64,000 nt of DNA from Hibiscus mutabilis (lineage: Eukaryota > Streptophyta > Magnoliopsida > Malvales > Malvaceae). The DNA lies in assembly GCA_019671005.1 (NCBI GenBank), contig CM033752.1, positions 9,982,001 to 10,046,000 of the forward strand, read 5' to 3'. Under the pieces are notes generated by a model. That model did not search any database. It was not told the DNA's origin and was given only the letters and a program-made list of their open reading frames with translations. This document shows positions 45,167-56,700 of the stretch, one piece after another; within the stretch, counting starts at the first letter, position 1; the number at the start of each line of letters is the position of its first letter. A program made the translations under genes and the position numbers.

Positions 45167-46630
45167 TTCCCCCACTCTTCAAAAGGGTTCGTCCTCGGAT
45201 CAGGATTCCATTCAAAGATTCTTCGCAAGTTCGTAAGTTGTCGAGCGTTCGTAGGGGGTTTGAGCATTCGCATATGCCTTGCCAGACAAGTATCATCCCC
45301 TGCCTCCTCAAAGGGATTCGTCCTTGAATCCATGTTGGAAAAAGAATGACGTGAAATAACGGGAAGCACAAAGGAATCTTTATCATAAGTGGAGTGATCT
45401 ATTTGAGCACCCCAAAATGGTTCAACTAAGTCCTAGAAAAATAAATCAAAACCACTCGAAACGAGGATGTTATGGTTAGGTTGAAAAAATTCTCTCTTTA
45501 TATTTTCTCGTCCTTTTCTTTTGGACATGGATCGACTTTTACCTCTTTTTTTCATTTCACTAAACTTAATTGGGCCATTAATTAGACTTTTATTGCTCTC
45601 GGTCTTTCAAATAAAATAACTTAGTACCCAATTCCTCTCTCAAAAAAAATCAAAATACAATTTCTGTAGAGGAGGAAGTGTTTCTAACATATTGATAGGA
45701 AAATAATTAAATGAAGGGTTAGAACCACACTTACATTCGTAACATGCAAGTACTTTATTTTTTTATTGTTCATCATCTTGTTCTCCTTCGTCCTCGCACG
45801 GAATATCTTGTGGAGTATGGTGAGAATGATTGGTTTGGTTTGTGGGACTAACATCGTCACTGGTGTAGTGTTCACCTCTTTTTCTACACGACACACCGAT
45901 GGTGGTTCATTAATCTTCTGTACATGCGATGATTTGACTACAATGAAAGAGGATTCTTGTTGTTGATAATGGATGGGAACAAATCGCTCTCTCATGACTT
46001 TCTTGAGTTCAACCCAAGATCTTATCTCATCTTCTCCATTGAGACGTCTATTTTGCCGCAATGATTTCCTCCAAAGTGAGGCGTAATCCTTGAAATTTAG
46101 GGCCACTAATGGAACTTGGTCTTGCTCGGGATATCCAAAGAAATCAAACAGGTGATCAACGCAATATTCCCAATCACAATAACCATCAGGATCATACTTA
46201 CCTCGAAAAGAAGGTATTCTAAAGCTTGGGATGGCCAAAGTGTGTGCGGTTGATTCTTTTTGTTTATAATGGATGGGAAAGAATCACCCTCTCATGACTT
46301 TTTGAGTTTTGCCCAAGATCTTATCTCAGCTTCTCCATTGAGACGTCTATTTCACCGCAATGATTTCCACCAAATTTAGAGCCACTAATGGAACTTGATC
46401 TTCCTTGGGATAACCAAAGAAATCAAATAGGTGATCAACGTGATATTCCCAATCACAATAACCATCAGGATCATTCTTTCCATGAAAATAAGGTATTCTG
46501 AAGTTTGGTTCAGTTAAGGGAGGCTTTCCTCGAGAAGTAAAACCCAAACTATCATATTGTTTTGTGCGCGGTTTGTCAATGCAAAACATTCTTATCTCCC
46601 AAAGAATCGAACTGAAGCTTTGATGCCAAA
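45167..46630 (-). pseudogene. A3 internal region, gag-only remnant
   Basis: Same plan as A2. Primer site at 46615-46630, then MFCIDKPRTKQYDSLGFTSR, a first capsid module lacking the YASLWWK block, and a second module in a 184-codon frame (46238-45684) that starts at FRIPSFRGKYDPDGY and is the longest intact capsid stretch of the array. It covers VPLVALNFKDYASLW, RRLNGEDEIRSWVE and RERFVPIHYQQQESS, then the tail. RTNPFEEAGDD and RTNPFEEWGND follow as two successive purine-tract modules. Dead by frameshifts; no pol. Confidence 0.8.
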
Positions 46631-47501
46631 TGATAGAGTACCGCAAATCTAAATAAAGAGAAAAATTAACTAAAATAAAGAACAAATATGAAAATTCAGA
46701 TTTGCTTATGGTGGTGGCGTCAATAGAGGAAGCTTGAATATGTGGAAATGGCGTGATGAATTGATAGTTGTCCTCGACGCCTTCTTAGACGCAATTATCT
46801 AAGCAAGCAACCTCGAGCGGCTTTAACCCACCCTTCCAAACGCTATTGTATGGACAAGCAAGAGTGTGACGATCCTCAACAACAAATCCCAAGAACTTGA
46901 AGATTGATTTGCTTCTAAATAAACAAGATAAACTTCTTGCAAGTATAACCTCTAAAGAGAACTTTATTTAATCATTCAAATCTAAATTACAATGTGGGTG
47001 GAGCCTCCTTTATATAGGCCTTGGAGAAATTCTAATCCTACTAAACTTAAGGAATTAAATACAATAAATAAATGCTGAAATCTAATCTCCTAATTAGATA
47101 AGTAACTTCTAATAATAAATAAATGCAAAAAATAAAATCCTAATTAAATAACCTAATAGATATTACAGATTCCTACATTGATTTAAATTACAAATAATCA
47201 AATATAATCTTGAAAATTCGTATTATCCAAAAATCTCGTATTAATCCCATATAGGAATTTCTGCATGCGTTGTCTTCGCTAAAGTAGACATATCTTGAGT
47301 TCCAAATGCCTGATTGAGGCTTTTCAAGATGCGTTGGAAATCTAATTGACAGCCAGACAAGTTATAAGAAGACATGTCATCCCATAAATGCATGTATCCC
47401 ATCCAAAAAAGCGTTACAAGTTGACTGATGTTTCTGACTTGCAAAGCAGTTTCAACTTCATTTCCAAGATGATTATTTTGACCCCTCTCATGCTCGTATC
47501 A
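46631..47501 (-). mobile_element. A3 5' LTR
   Basis: 871 bp complete antisense family A LTR (TGATACGAGC at 47501). The bases outside it (CATGA) have no matching partner at the other end of the array, consistent with the left end being rearranged. Confidence 0.88.
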
Positions 47502-48084
47502 CATGAGCTGCCCTTAGCTAGGTGAGCAAGTCCTTGAAGCTTGTGAACTTCCTTAGAATGCTTCCCTTTGTCCTTGAGCTGCCATGAGCTATCACTGGAC
47601 TCCTTGAGCTAATCTGAGCTGCTATGAATGTCTTTGAGCTATTCCAAGCTATCCTAAAACTTCTTGAGCTGATTCGAGCTCCTTGTGAGGTTCTTGAGGT
47701 ATTACGAGCTTGTGCCTTCATCTATAGTACCTAAAAAGCATTAAACAATGTGAGAGCTGAAATAAAGCTATAATAAGATGCATACTTAAGCTAATAATGC
47801 AATGCAATTAGGAAACTTAAAGATGTGGATTTAATACTTAGGCATACTTAAATAAAATGAGGACCTATGTGCATAAGCACAATCCTTACTATGATGTGCA
47901 TAACATAGACTATGAAAATGTCATTATAAGGTATGCTATGTAACCAAAGTAAACTAAGTATGCCATGAAAGAAGTAAATAACATAAGTAATTAAAAGATG
48001 TGTAAGGAATTTAAAAACTCCCTTTTCTTTCATCCCTAAGATTAGAGATGAAAGGACGATGATGAATAGATGCCAAAGCTGGAT
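47502..48084 (-). mobile_element. AGCTC-rich LTR-like segment, inverted relative of H
   Basis: In minus-strand sense this shows AGCTC-rich sequence preceded by T-rich sequence, as in H. CACCTAGCTAAGGGCAGCTC is shared with 23921-23940. AGCTC occurs about 12 times in 47505-47715. About 350 bp further (47716-48084) are AT-rich without recognisable content. The right edge is placed where LINE RT sequence starts. Confidence 0.55.
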
Positions 48085-49365
48085 TGTATCACAAATGTTA
48101 TAGGCCTTTTGTTAACCATTTATTGTATGCGGATGACAACTTAGTTTTCCTGCGTAACGAGCTCCATGAAGCTCAATGCCTTAAAGATATTCTTTAGTTA
48201 TATGCATCCTCTTTCGATCAATGTGTTAATTTTGACAAGTCCACCATTTTCTTTAGCCCCTACACTCCTTCGAGATTCAAGACCGTTGTCCAAGATCTAC
48301 TTGTCGTTCAGGAGGTTGATGATCCAAGAATCTACCTTGGAATTCCCCTTCTTAAAGGTAGAAACAAATCTAAGGATCTAGGATTTGTCTGTGATAGAGT
48401 TGGCACTCGTGTTACCAGTTTGACCAAACATTTGCTCTCCTATAGTGGTAGGGAGGTTTTTATCAAGTCCGTGGCCCAAGCTCTACCTTAATATGTTATG
48501 TCCTGCTACTTGCTTCTGCAAAATCTAGTTGACGACATGACTTAGTCCATGCGGAGTTATTGGTGGTCTAGGTGGAACAACAAGCAAGGTTGGCCTCTTG
48601 TCACTTGGGCCAATGTGTGCACCCTTAAGTCTGCTGGAGGCATCGGTTTCGGAGATATGCATCTTTTTAATGTTCCCCTTCTTGGAAAGCAATTATGGCA
48701 TTTTATCTCAGATCTAGGATCTCTACTCTCACACGTCTTCATGGCAAAATATTTTCCTTCTAGGACTATTCTCCATGCCCGCTCCCCTCTGAAATAAGCT
48801 TCCTTTGCTTGGAAGGGGCTCTACCAAGCTTTGTCTCTGCTCCGTGACGATTTCTTTTGGCTTTCGATGTCGACAGCTTAGTCCATTTGCACCAGGACCG
48901 CTAGGGAGGGACTTTCCCCATTTCTCTTACGTACGATTACCTTGATAATGAAGAGCTGCCAATTTGATGTCGTGACTTCATGATTCTGGGACAACCTAGC
49001 TGGAATGCTTGCCTTGTTAGAGATGTTTTTTTATCGAATGACGTGGATACAATCCTGCATGTTACGATCTTTACCAATCGACTGAACACCCTTCTATAGG
49101 GTGACCATGATTCGGGCCTTTATACTATTCAGTCTGGGTACCTCTACTTACATCGTCTGGCCCCCTTATTTAATAGGCCTTCTTAAGTCTAGAAACTTCT
49201 TTTGAAATTGCATGTCATCCCGAAAGTTTGCATCTTTGGTTGGCATATCGAATGTGAGGCCCTTCCTACGGGTAGCAGACTCCATGTTGTAGGCCTTTCC
49301 CTAGGTTCTTGCTTGTTGTGTTGGCATGACTCTGAGACGATTCTCCATGCCCTCCGTGATTGTCT
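48085..49365 (+). pseudogene. LINE-c reverse transcriptase C-terminal half
   Basis: Sense strand with many stops. LLYADDNLVFL near 48120 is the catalytic Y-A-D-D motif of non-LTR reverse transcriptases. FDKSTIFFSP and YLGIPLLKGRNKS follow, the L-G-x-P-L block typical of plant L1 RT. Then YSGREVFIKSVAQALP, VTWANVCTLKSAGGIGFGDM (the conserved W-x-x-x-C-x-P/L-K-x-x-G-G-x-G block) and NVPLLGKQLWHF. Near the end, SCLLCWHDSETILHALRDC is the zf-RVT Cys/His element, where LTR E2 interrupts. Fingers and palm motifs before YADD, and the endonuclease, are missing. The remainder of this LINE continues at 52875. Confidence 0.82.
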
Positions 49366-49469
49366 TGTAATACCCCAAATTATGGCCTAGTATATGTTAA
49401 TATTTATACATTGTGAATACCATAATTTAAATTATAAATTTTAGGTTATATGGATTAATGGACTAAAGT

Positions 49470-49495
49470 GAAAGAAAGAAAGAAAGAAGGAAGGA
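49470..49495 (+). repeat. GAAA microsatellite
   Basis: Five GAAA units followed by GAAGG units near the left end of E2. Confidence 0.85.
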
Positions 49496-51673
49496 GTGAG
49501 TATCTAATTTTTAATGGAGCAGATTGTAAAGATTGGATTATTGGAGGCTTGCATGATAAAATGATTTTAGCTTGTGGTACATACACATGTCAAATGTGTA
49601 ATTGACCATATGGGAATTGGAGGTGGGAACCGGCTAGATGTAAGAAGGATGGATAATCTTCTTTCTCCATTGAGTGAACCAAAATACATTGGGAGAGAGA
49701 GAAAGAGCTTGAGCATGGATAGTAAAGCTTGCTGATTATATATACATTGTTGAGCAAATTTCATTAAATCCTCTCGACTAGCTGCTGTAGGAAGAGGGTA
49801 AAAACTTATTCTCGTCATCTTTAGAAGAATATCATTGTTTAAAGATTAAGTATACTTTGTCTATAAGATACATGTGTGAATATGTTGTCTAGAAGTATGT
49901 TTTGATGCCATGAATTGTAGATTTTGAAGCATGTGTATTAAGCTTTTATGTTGTTGAGTTTGTTACATAGTCTAAGTACCGATCTTGTTGAGGATGAATT
50001 TTATGCTGGAAAATTTGGTTACATTGTTGGATTTAAAACTAAAGATTTAGTGTTAAAATGAAGTGTAATACATGCTGGAAATATGATTGTATATGCTGGA
50101 AATTTTCATGTGTTGAATGCCAATATGTATACATATGTGTGGACATGCTTAATTATAGATGCTGCCCTGTTTTGATCATATTTCTTGGGAAGATTGTGTA
50201 AACATGATTAATTTTATAAAATGCTCTGTTTTGATCACATTGATAGTAGAATGAAACTGACCTAGACATGTAAGAATATGTATATAAGTTGAATTGGCAT
50301 GTTAGAAGTGTTATCTAAATGATTAAAGAGGCTAGAAACTTAAGCTAGAGTAATCTGCCAGGAATACCTTGTTCTGGGCAGTAACTTTGAAAAATCTCTA
50401 TAAATTGAACAAATTGAATTTAAGGCTGCAAATTTAATGGATAGTGCCTTGATATGTTTAAATTCATTAGGAGATAACGGAATTGAATTTGGGATTGTAG
50501 AATGGATTGTAGAAATGAAACAATTGGGATAGTGCAAACATTCCGGTGTTGTGATTACCCTGTCTTTAAACAAAAAACTGTATTAATTGGTAAATAATTA
50601 AAATGCAAGGCCTATATGGTTATAAAGAAAATTAAGTTAGCTTTCCAAAGGTGCAAACCAATTGAAATTCTGTCGTACGGAATGAAAGATATGCATGTTT
50701 AAGTAAACAGTGCACATGCTGCCAGGCAGCAGCAGCCTTGATGTCTTGGAATGAATGATAAATGAATTAATTGTATTGTTGCCTTGTTTTGAATAAATGA
50801 ATGAACTTTGTATTGACCATGATTTACTTGTATGAAATGTTAGAACGAGAAGGGAACATTGGAGAAGGTTCTAAGGAGGAGCATTCGAAAGCTAGAAACA
50901 AAGGAGTTTGGATCCAAGACTAGCTAAGCTTGGAGTATTGTGAGTGTAGTTTATAAATAGGGTTAGGACTTAGGTCCTAACCAAATATGCATGATTATTT
51001 TCTTGCTATGGATATGCCATGATTATCAACCTAATTTAACTTGAATATAAATATTAAGGGAAGTATGAAATATGATAATATATGAAACTTGTCTACATGA
51101 ATGCTACTTGAATGCCTTGTGTGTAGATTATCGAATGACACTTGAATGTATTGTCTTGAACATGAAATGCATTGCTTGAAACATGAAATGTACTACCTTG
51201 AACATGAATGGTTTGCCTTGACCATGAAACACATGAATGTGAAATGAAATTTAAGAGCTAAGGCTCAATTGGCCTAAGGGCTAAAGCATAATATTGCTAT
51301 ACTTGCTTGAAATGATTCTTGACTACATGATCTCAAACTTGTATAAGCTTGATAATTCTTGAATAAATAAAGTGTAATCAAACAACCTTGGTTGCTAGTT
51401 GAATAGGTAGAAGGGCATGCCTTAGAGTCTAGAGCTCATTATGTCAGGGTGGACTACGGTCCAGGGCTAAGGCCCTTAATTGGTGACAGACGGAGGGTAC
51501 GTTTGTGTGGTCTTTGGCAATAGTAGGAGGGTTGACCAGTACTACGGTACAGTACTACGGTACATCTTGTGGTGACAGTTGGTTGGAGACTTGATTACCT
51601 AGTCAAACTAAGAACCAATGATTGTTTTAAAAGAATATAAATGAGATGATAATAAGTGTGAATTGATTAATTA

Positions 51674-51886
51674 CTTGTCTTGAAAACATGCTTCTTGAAT
51701 TACTTGTCTTGAAATCTTGCTACTTGAATTGCTTGTCTTGAAATCTTGTTACTTGAATTACTTGTCTTGAAATCTTGCTACTTGAATTACTTGTCTTGAG
51801 ACCTTGCTACTTGATTTGCTTGCCTTGAAATCTTGCTACTTGAATTACTTGTCTTGAAAACTTGCTACTTGAACTATTTGATATGT
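51674..51886 (+). repeat. 29 bp minisatellite in E2
   Basis: About seven tandem units of the type ACTTGTCTTGAAATCTTGCT + ACTTGAATT with few changes. Unit length is 29 bp by counting. Confidence 0.85.
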
Positions 51887-52874
51887 GACCATGAATAGTC
51901 AGATTTCTTGAAATGGGCAAAGTATGAATTGTGATTTATTGTCTTTTGCATCTTATGCTATTCGATTACCTTGAAATCCTTAGTTATGAACATTCTTGAT
52001 TAATTAACACTTAACTCGATATAACAATTGGATAGAACTAGATACTACCTCACTAAGTACATTCTTGTACTTATCACTCTCGTTTTCATCCTTCCCAACC
52101 ACAGGTTAAAGGATTTGACCGTAGCTTGATCTTGAAGCCTGAATTCTTGAGCTGTAAGCAAGACACAAGCATAGCTAAAGTATGGTCATACTTGTTTTGT
52201 ACTCCCCTAGTTGGTGGCACTTAGTGGTATATAATGTCTAGTGCATGCAATTTGAACACGAACTTGTATATGTATATATGTCTTGAATGAGCCTACTATT
52301 TTGTGAACTTGGTTATTAATATGAATTAAGTAATGGTCTAGAATTTCATGTATTGTAAGTATTTGCTGCGCATATGGTTGTGTCTATAATGAATGTTCAA
52401 AGTGATCATCTAGCCTTATACTATTCGAATGCCTTGTGAGATGATATAGTCACTTGAATAAGCATAACATGTTGAATATGTATTTCTATAAGTTGAATGG
52501 TAAATGCTGAATGGTAAGAATGGCATAAGCTTGCTTGGAATCAAGGTACGTTCAAATGATCATGTTTGGTAAGCTATGTAAGTAATGTTACATGAATCAA
52601 GTTAATGAACAATGAAATGAAAATGGAAACTTGTTTGCTTATAGGTCTCGAAATGTGATGCTTGAATGACAATGTAAAAGTGAAATTTTGGTAACCTATA
52701 ATGTATGTAAATAAGATTGCCTACATGTTAAGTAATAATTGTTTTGGTTACTTGTTAGTTAGGTAACTCATCTAATAGGGATGAGTTAGCCTATTCTTGC
52801 TTGTTTATCCTTGTAACGTACTTTAGTAACGCTCCTGAACTGGTTTCCTGCCAACCCAGGTAGGGGGTGTTACA

Positions 52875-53785
52875 ATCCTGCCTCAGCTGATCCATCTAGC
52901 AGGCTTTCCTCGGGCCTTTATCACCAGCCAGACCGCTACTACTCTTGCCTGGCTAGAGGAGGCATCTACTTCTCTCTCCCTGGACTCATTCACCCTTTTG
53001 ATCGTCGTTCTTTGGTACCTTTGTCAAAGAAGGAATGATTGGGTCCATGAGAAGATTCTACGACCCATTTGGGTCATGGTCTCTAATGCCCTTTGTCTCC
53101 ACCGTGACTACCACGCTGCAAACTATCCTTCCTCCTACCAATAGCCGACACCCTCTTTCTTGGCACTTTTTGAGTGAGGCTGGCACCTGCCATTTGTTGG
53201 CCAAATCTAGGTGAATGTAGATGATGCTTTTGACCTGTCGAACCACGCGGCTTCCATTGGCGTCATTGCCCATAATGAGCATGGGGCAGTTCTTGGTGGT
53301 TTAGCCTATCCTTTTAATAGCTGCCTAGATGCATCTTTTGCGGAGGCTTCAGCCCTGATTGTAGGCTTACAGATAGCCCTCGAAAAGGGTTGGCCCAATA
53401 CTGTCTTTGAGTTCGACTCAACTCTTGTGGTGAACAAAGTTAACTGATCCACAATGACTTATCTATCTTATGCAGCTCTTTCGCGCAGGCCCAGGATATC
53501 CTAAGCTGCCATAATCATCATTTTAAGGTTTATCATGTATCGCGCTCTGTGAATTTAGCTGAGCATAGTTTAGCTTCTTGGGCTCTTTGGTCCTCTTCCC
53601 CTTTATGTTTTGACTCGGTTTGTCCCGAGATTATTTCCACCTTTGTACATGATGACTTATCATCATTTTAACAGTAATGATATTTTGGGCACTCTTTTTC
53701 CCCTCTTAGGCACTCTCACGGTCTTTAGGCCGGTATAGGTTTAGTGGGGTTTCTTAATGAGGCTTATCTCTTCTTTCAAAAAAAA
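52875..53785 (+). pseudogene. LINE-c 3' end with RNase H-like domain
   Basis: Continues LINE-c after E2. LIVVLWYLCQRRNDWVHEK is the W-rich block before RNase H. VNVDDAFDLSNHAASIGVIA is the first RNase H block, reading D-D-A where LINE-b has D-G-A. LGGLAYPFNSCLDASFAEAS and GWPNTVFEFDSTLVVNKVN are the following acidic blocks, then stops. The last codons resemble WGFLNEAYLFFQKK, as in LINE-a and LINE-b, showing the same LINE clade. It ends in poly-A 53778-53785. Non-functional. Confidence 0.8.
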
Positions 53786-53799
53786 TTAAGGTCTGCATG
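53778..53799 (+). other. LINE-c poly-A and right target duplication
   Basis: Eight A, then TTAAGGTCTGCATG, partner of 40616-40629. It marks the LINE-c 3' end and the return to satellite. Confidence 0.7.
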
Positions 53800-56700
53800 T
53801 CTAAATGGGCATTATAGTGGACTCGTTAGAATTTTAACCGAGTAAAAAGTTCTAAAATTAAGGTTAAGCTATATTAATCATATTCAAAAGCCCATACTCA
53901 AATAATTAAGCTTATGAAATTTGATTTAATCTTACATTGCAACCATTTTGGGGGGTTTAAGGCGTGCGTGTCTAAATGGGGTTTACAGTAGACCCGTTGG
54001 AATTTTAACTAAGTGAAAAGTTTTGAATTTGAGGTTAAGCTATATAATCATATTCAAAATACCATAACTAAATATTTTAAGTCATAAAATTTGATTTAAT
54101 CTTATTTTTCGGCCATTTTGTTGGGGTTTAAGGCATGCATGTCTAAATGGGCTTTATAATGGACCCGTTGGAATTTTAACCGAGTAAAAAGTTCAAAAAC
54201 TGAGATTAAGCTATATAATCATGTTCAAAAGCCCATAACTAAATATTTTAAGTCCTAAAATTTGATTTAATCTTATTTTTGGCCGTTCTGTTGGGTTTAA
54301 GGTGTGCATGTCTAAATGGGCTTTATAGTGGAGTCGTTGCTTTAACAGAGTAAAATTTTCGGAAAATAAGGTTAGGTTATATAATCATGTTCAAAAGCCT
54401 ATAAATAAATATTTTAAGTCATAAAATTTTATTTAATCTTATTTTTTTGGCTATTTTTTGGGGTTTAAGGCGTGCATGTCTAAATGGGCTTTATAGTGGA
54501 CCTATTTGGAATTTTAACCTAGTAAAAAGTTCTAAAATTGAGGTTAAGCTATATAATCATGTTCAAAAGCCCATAAATAAATAATGTATGTCATAAAATT
54601 TGATTTAATCTTCTTTTGTGGACATTTTGTTGGGGTTTAAGGCGTGCATGTCTAAATGCGCATTACAGAGGACCCGGTTAGAATTTTAACTGAGAAAAAG
54701 TTCTGAAATTAAGGTTAAGATACATAATCAAATATTTGAACTCATTAAATTTGATTTAATCTTACTTTGCGTCCATTTTTTGGGGTTTAAGGCGTGCATG
54801 TGTAAATGTGCTTTACAGTGGACCTGTTGGACTTTTAACCAAGTAAAAAATTCAAAAATTGAGGTTAAGCTATATAATAATGTTTAAAAGCCTACAACTA
54901 AATATTTTAAATCATAAAATTTGATTTAATCTTATATTTCAACCATTTTGTCGGGGTTTAAGGGTTGCATGTCTAAATGATCTTTATAGTGGACCCGTTG
55001 GATTTTAACTAAGTAAAAAGTTTTGAAATTGAGGTTAAACTATATAATATAAACAAAAGCCCATAATCAAATATTAAAACTCATAAAATTTGATTTAATC
55101 TTATTTTGTGGCCATTTTATTGGGTTTAAGGCGTGCAAGTCTAAATGGGCTTTACAGTGGATCTGTTGGAATTTTAACCGAGAAAAAATTTATAAAAATG
55201 AGGTTAAGCTATATAATCATGTTCAAAAGCACATAACTAAATATTTTAAGCCCTAAAATTTGATTTAATCTTATTTTTTGGTCGTTTTGTTGGGGTTTAA
55301 GGTGTGCATGTCTAAATGAGCTTTACAATGGAGCCATTGGAATTTTAACAGAGTAAAAAGTTCTAAAATTGAGGTTAAGTTGTATAATAATGTTCAAAAG
55401 CCCATAACTAAATATTTTAAGTCATAAAGTTTGATTTAATCTTATTTTGCGGCCATTTTGTTGGGGTTTAAGGCGTGCATGTCTAAATGAGCATTACAAT
55501 GGACCCGTTAGAATTTTAAACGAGTAAAAAGTTCTAAAATTGAGGTTAAGCTACATAATCATATTCAAAAGTCCATAATCAATTATTTGAACTCTTAAAA
55601 TATGATTTAATCTTAATTTGCGGCCATTTTGTTGGGGTTGAAGGCTTGCATATCTAAATGAGCATTACTATGGACACGTTAGAATTTTAACCTAGTAAAA
55701 AGTTCTGAAATTGAGATTAAGCTATATAGTCATATTCAAATGCCTATAATAAAATATTTAAACTCATAAAATTTGATTTAATCTTATTTTGTGGCCGTTT
55801 TGTTGGTTATAAGGCGTACATGTCTAAATGGGTTTTATAGTGGACCCGTTGGAATTTTAACCGAGTAAAAATTTCTGAAAATGAGGTTAAGCTATATAAT
55901 CATGTTCAAAAGCCCATAACTAAATATTTTAAGTCTAAAATTTGATTTAATCTTATTTTTCGGCCGTTTTGTTGGGGGTTAAGGTTTGCATGTCTAAATG
56001 GGCTTTATAGTGGAGCCGTTGGAATTTTAACCGAGTAAAAAGTTCTAAAATTGAGGTTAAGTTGTATAATCATGTTCAAAGGCCCATAACTAAATATCTT
56101 AAGTCATAAAATTTAATTTAATTTTATTTTGCGGCCATTTTTGTTAGGGGTTTAAGGCATGCATGTCTAAATGGACATTACAATGGACCCATTAGAATTT
56201 TAACCGGTAAAAAATTCTGAAATTGAGGTTAAGCTATATAATCATATTCAAAAGTCTATAATAAAATATTTTAAATCGTGAAATTTGATTTATTCTTATT
56301 TCGTGGTTGATTTGTTGGGTTTAATGTGTGCATGTCTAAATGGGCTTTACAATGGACCCGTTGGAATTTTAACCTAGTAAAAAATTCTGAAAAAGAGGTT
56401 AAACTATGTAATCATGTTCAAAAGCCCATAACTCTATATTTTAAGTCTTAAAATTTGATTTAATCTTATTTGTCGACCGTTTTGTTGGTGTTTAAGGCGT
56501 GCATGTCTAAATAGGCTTTATAGTGGACCCGTTGGAATTTTAACCGAGTAAAAACTTCTAAATTTGAGGTTAAGTTGTATAATCATGTTCAAAAGCCCAT
56601 AACTAAATATCTTAAGTTATAAAATTTGATTTAATCTTATTTTGAGGCAATTTTGTTGGGGTTTAAGGCGGCGTGCATGTTTAAATAGGCATTATAATGG

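Larger units (their letters stand above)
49366..52874 (+). mobile_element. LTR E2, 3.5 kb solo LTR in LINE-c
   Basis: TGTAATACCCC to GGGGGTGTTACA (ends TGTAA/TTACA). It shares landmarks with E1: the GTGGGAACCGGC region at 49625 and the GGTGGACTACGGTCC / GGTGACAG block at 51445-51600. No primer site, purine tract or coding frame is inside, so it is one long LTR. Flanking 5-mers TGTCT and ATCCT do not match, so the TSD is lost or mutated. It splits the zf-RVT/RNase H part of LINE-c. A GAAA-type microsatellite and a 29 bp minisatellite lie inside. Confidence 0.8.

Noticed and set aside
49361..52879. Target site duplication for E2
   Set aside because: TGTCT on the left and ATCCT on the right do not match; recorded as absent rather than forced.
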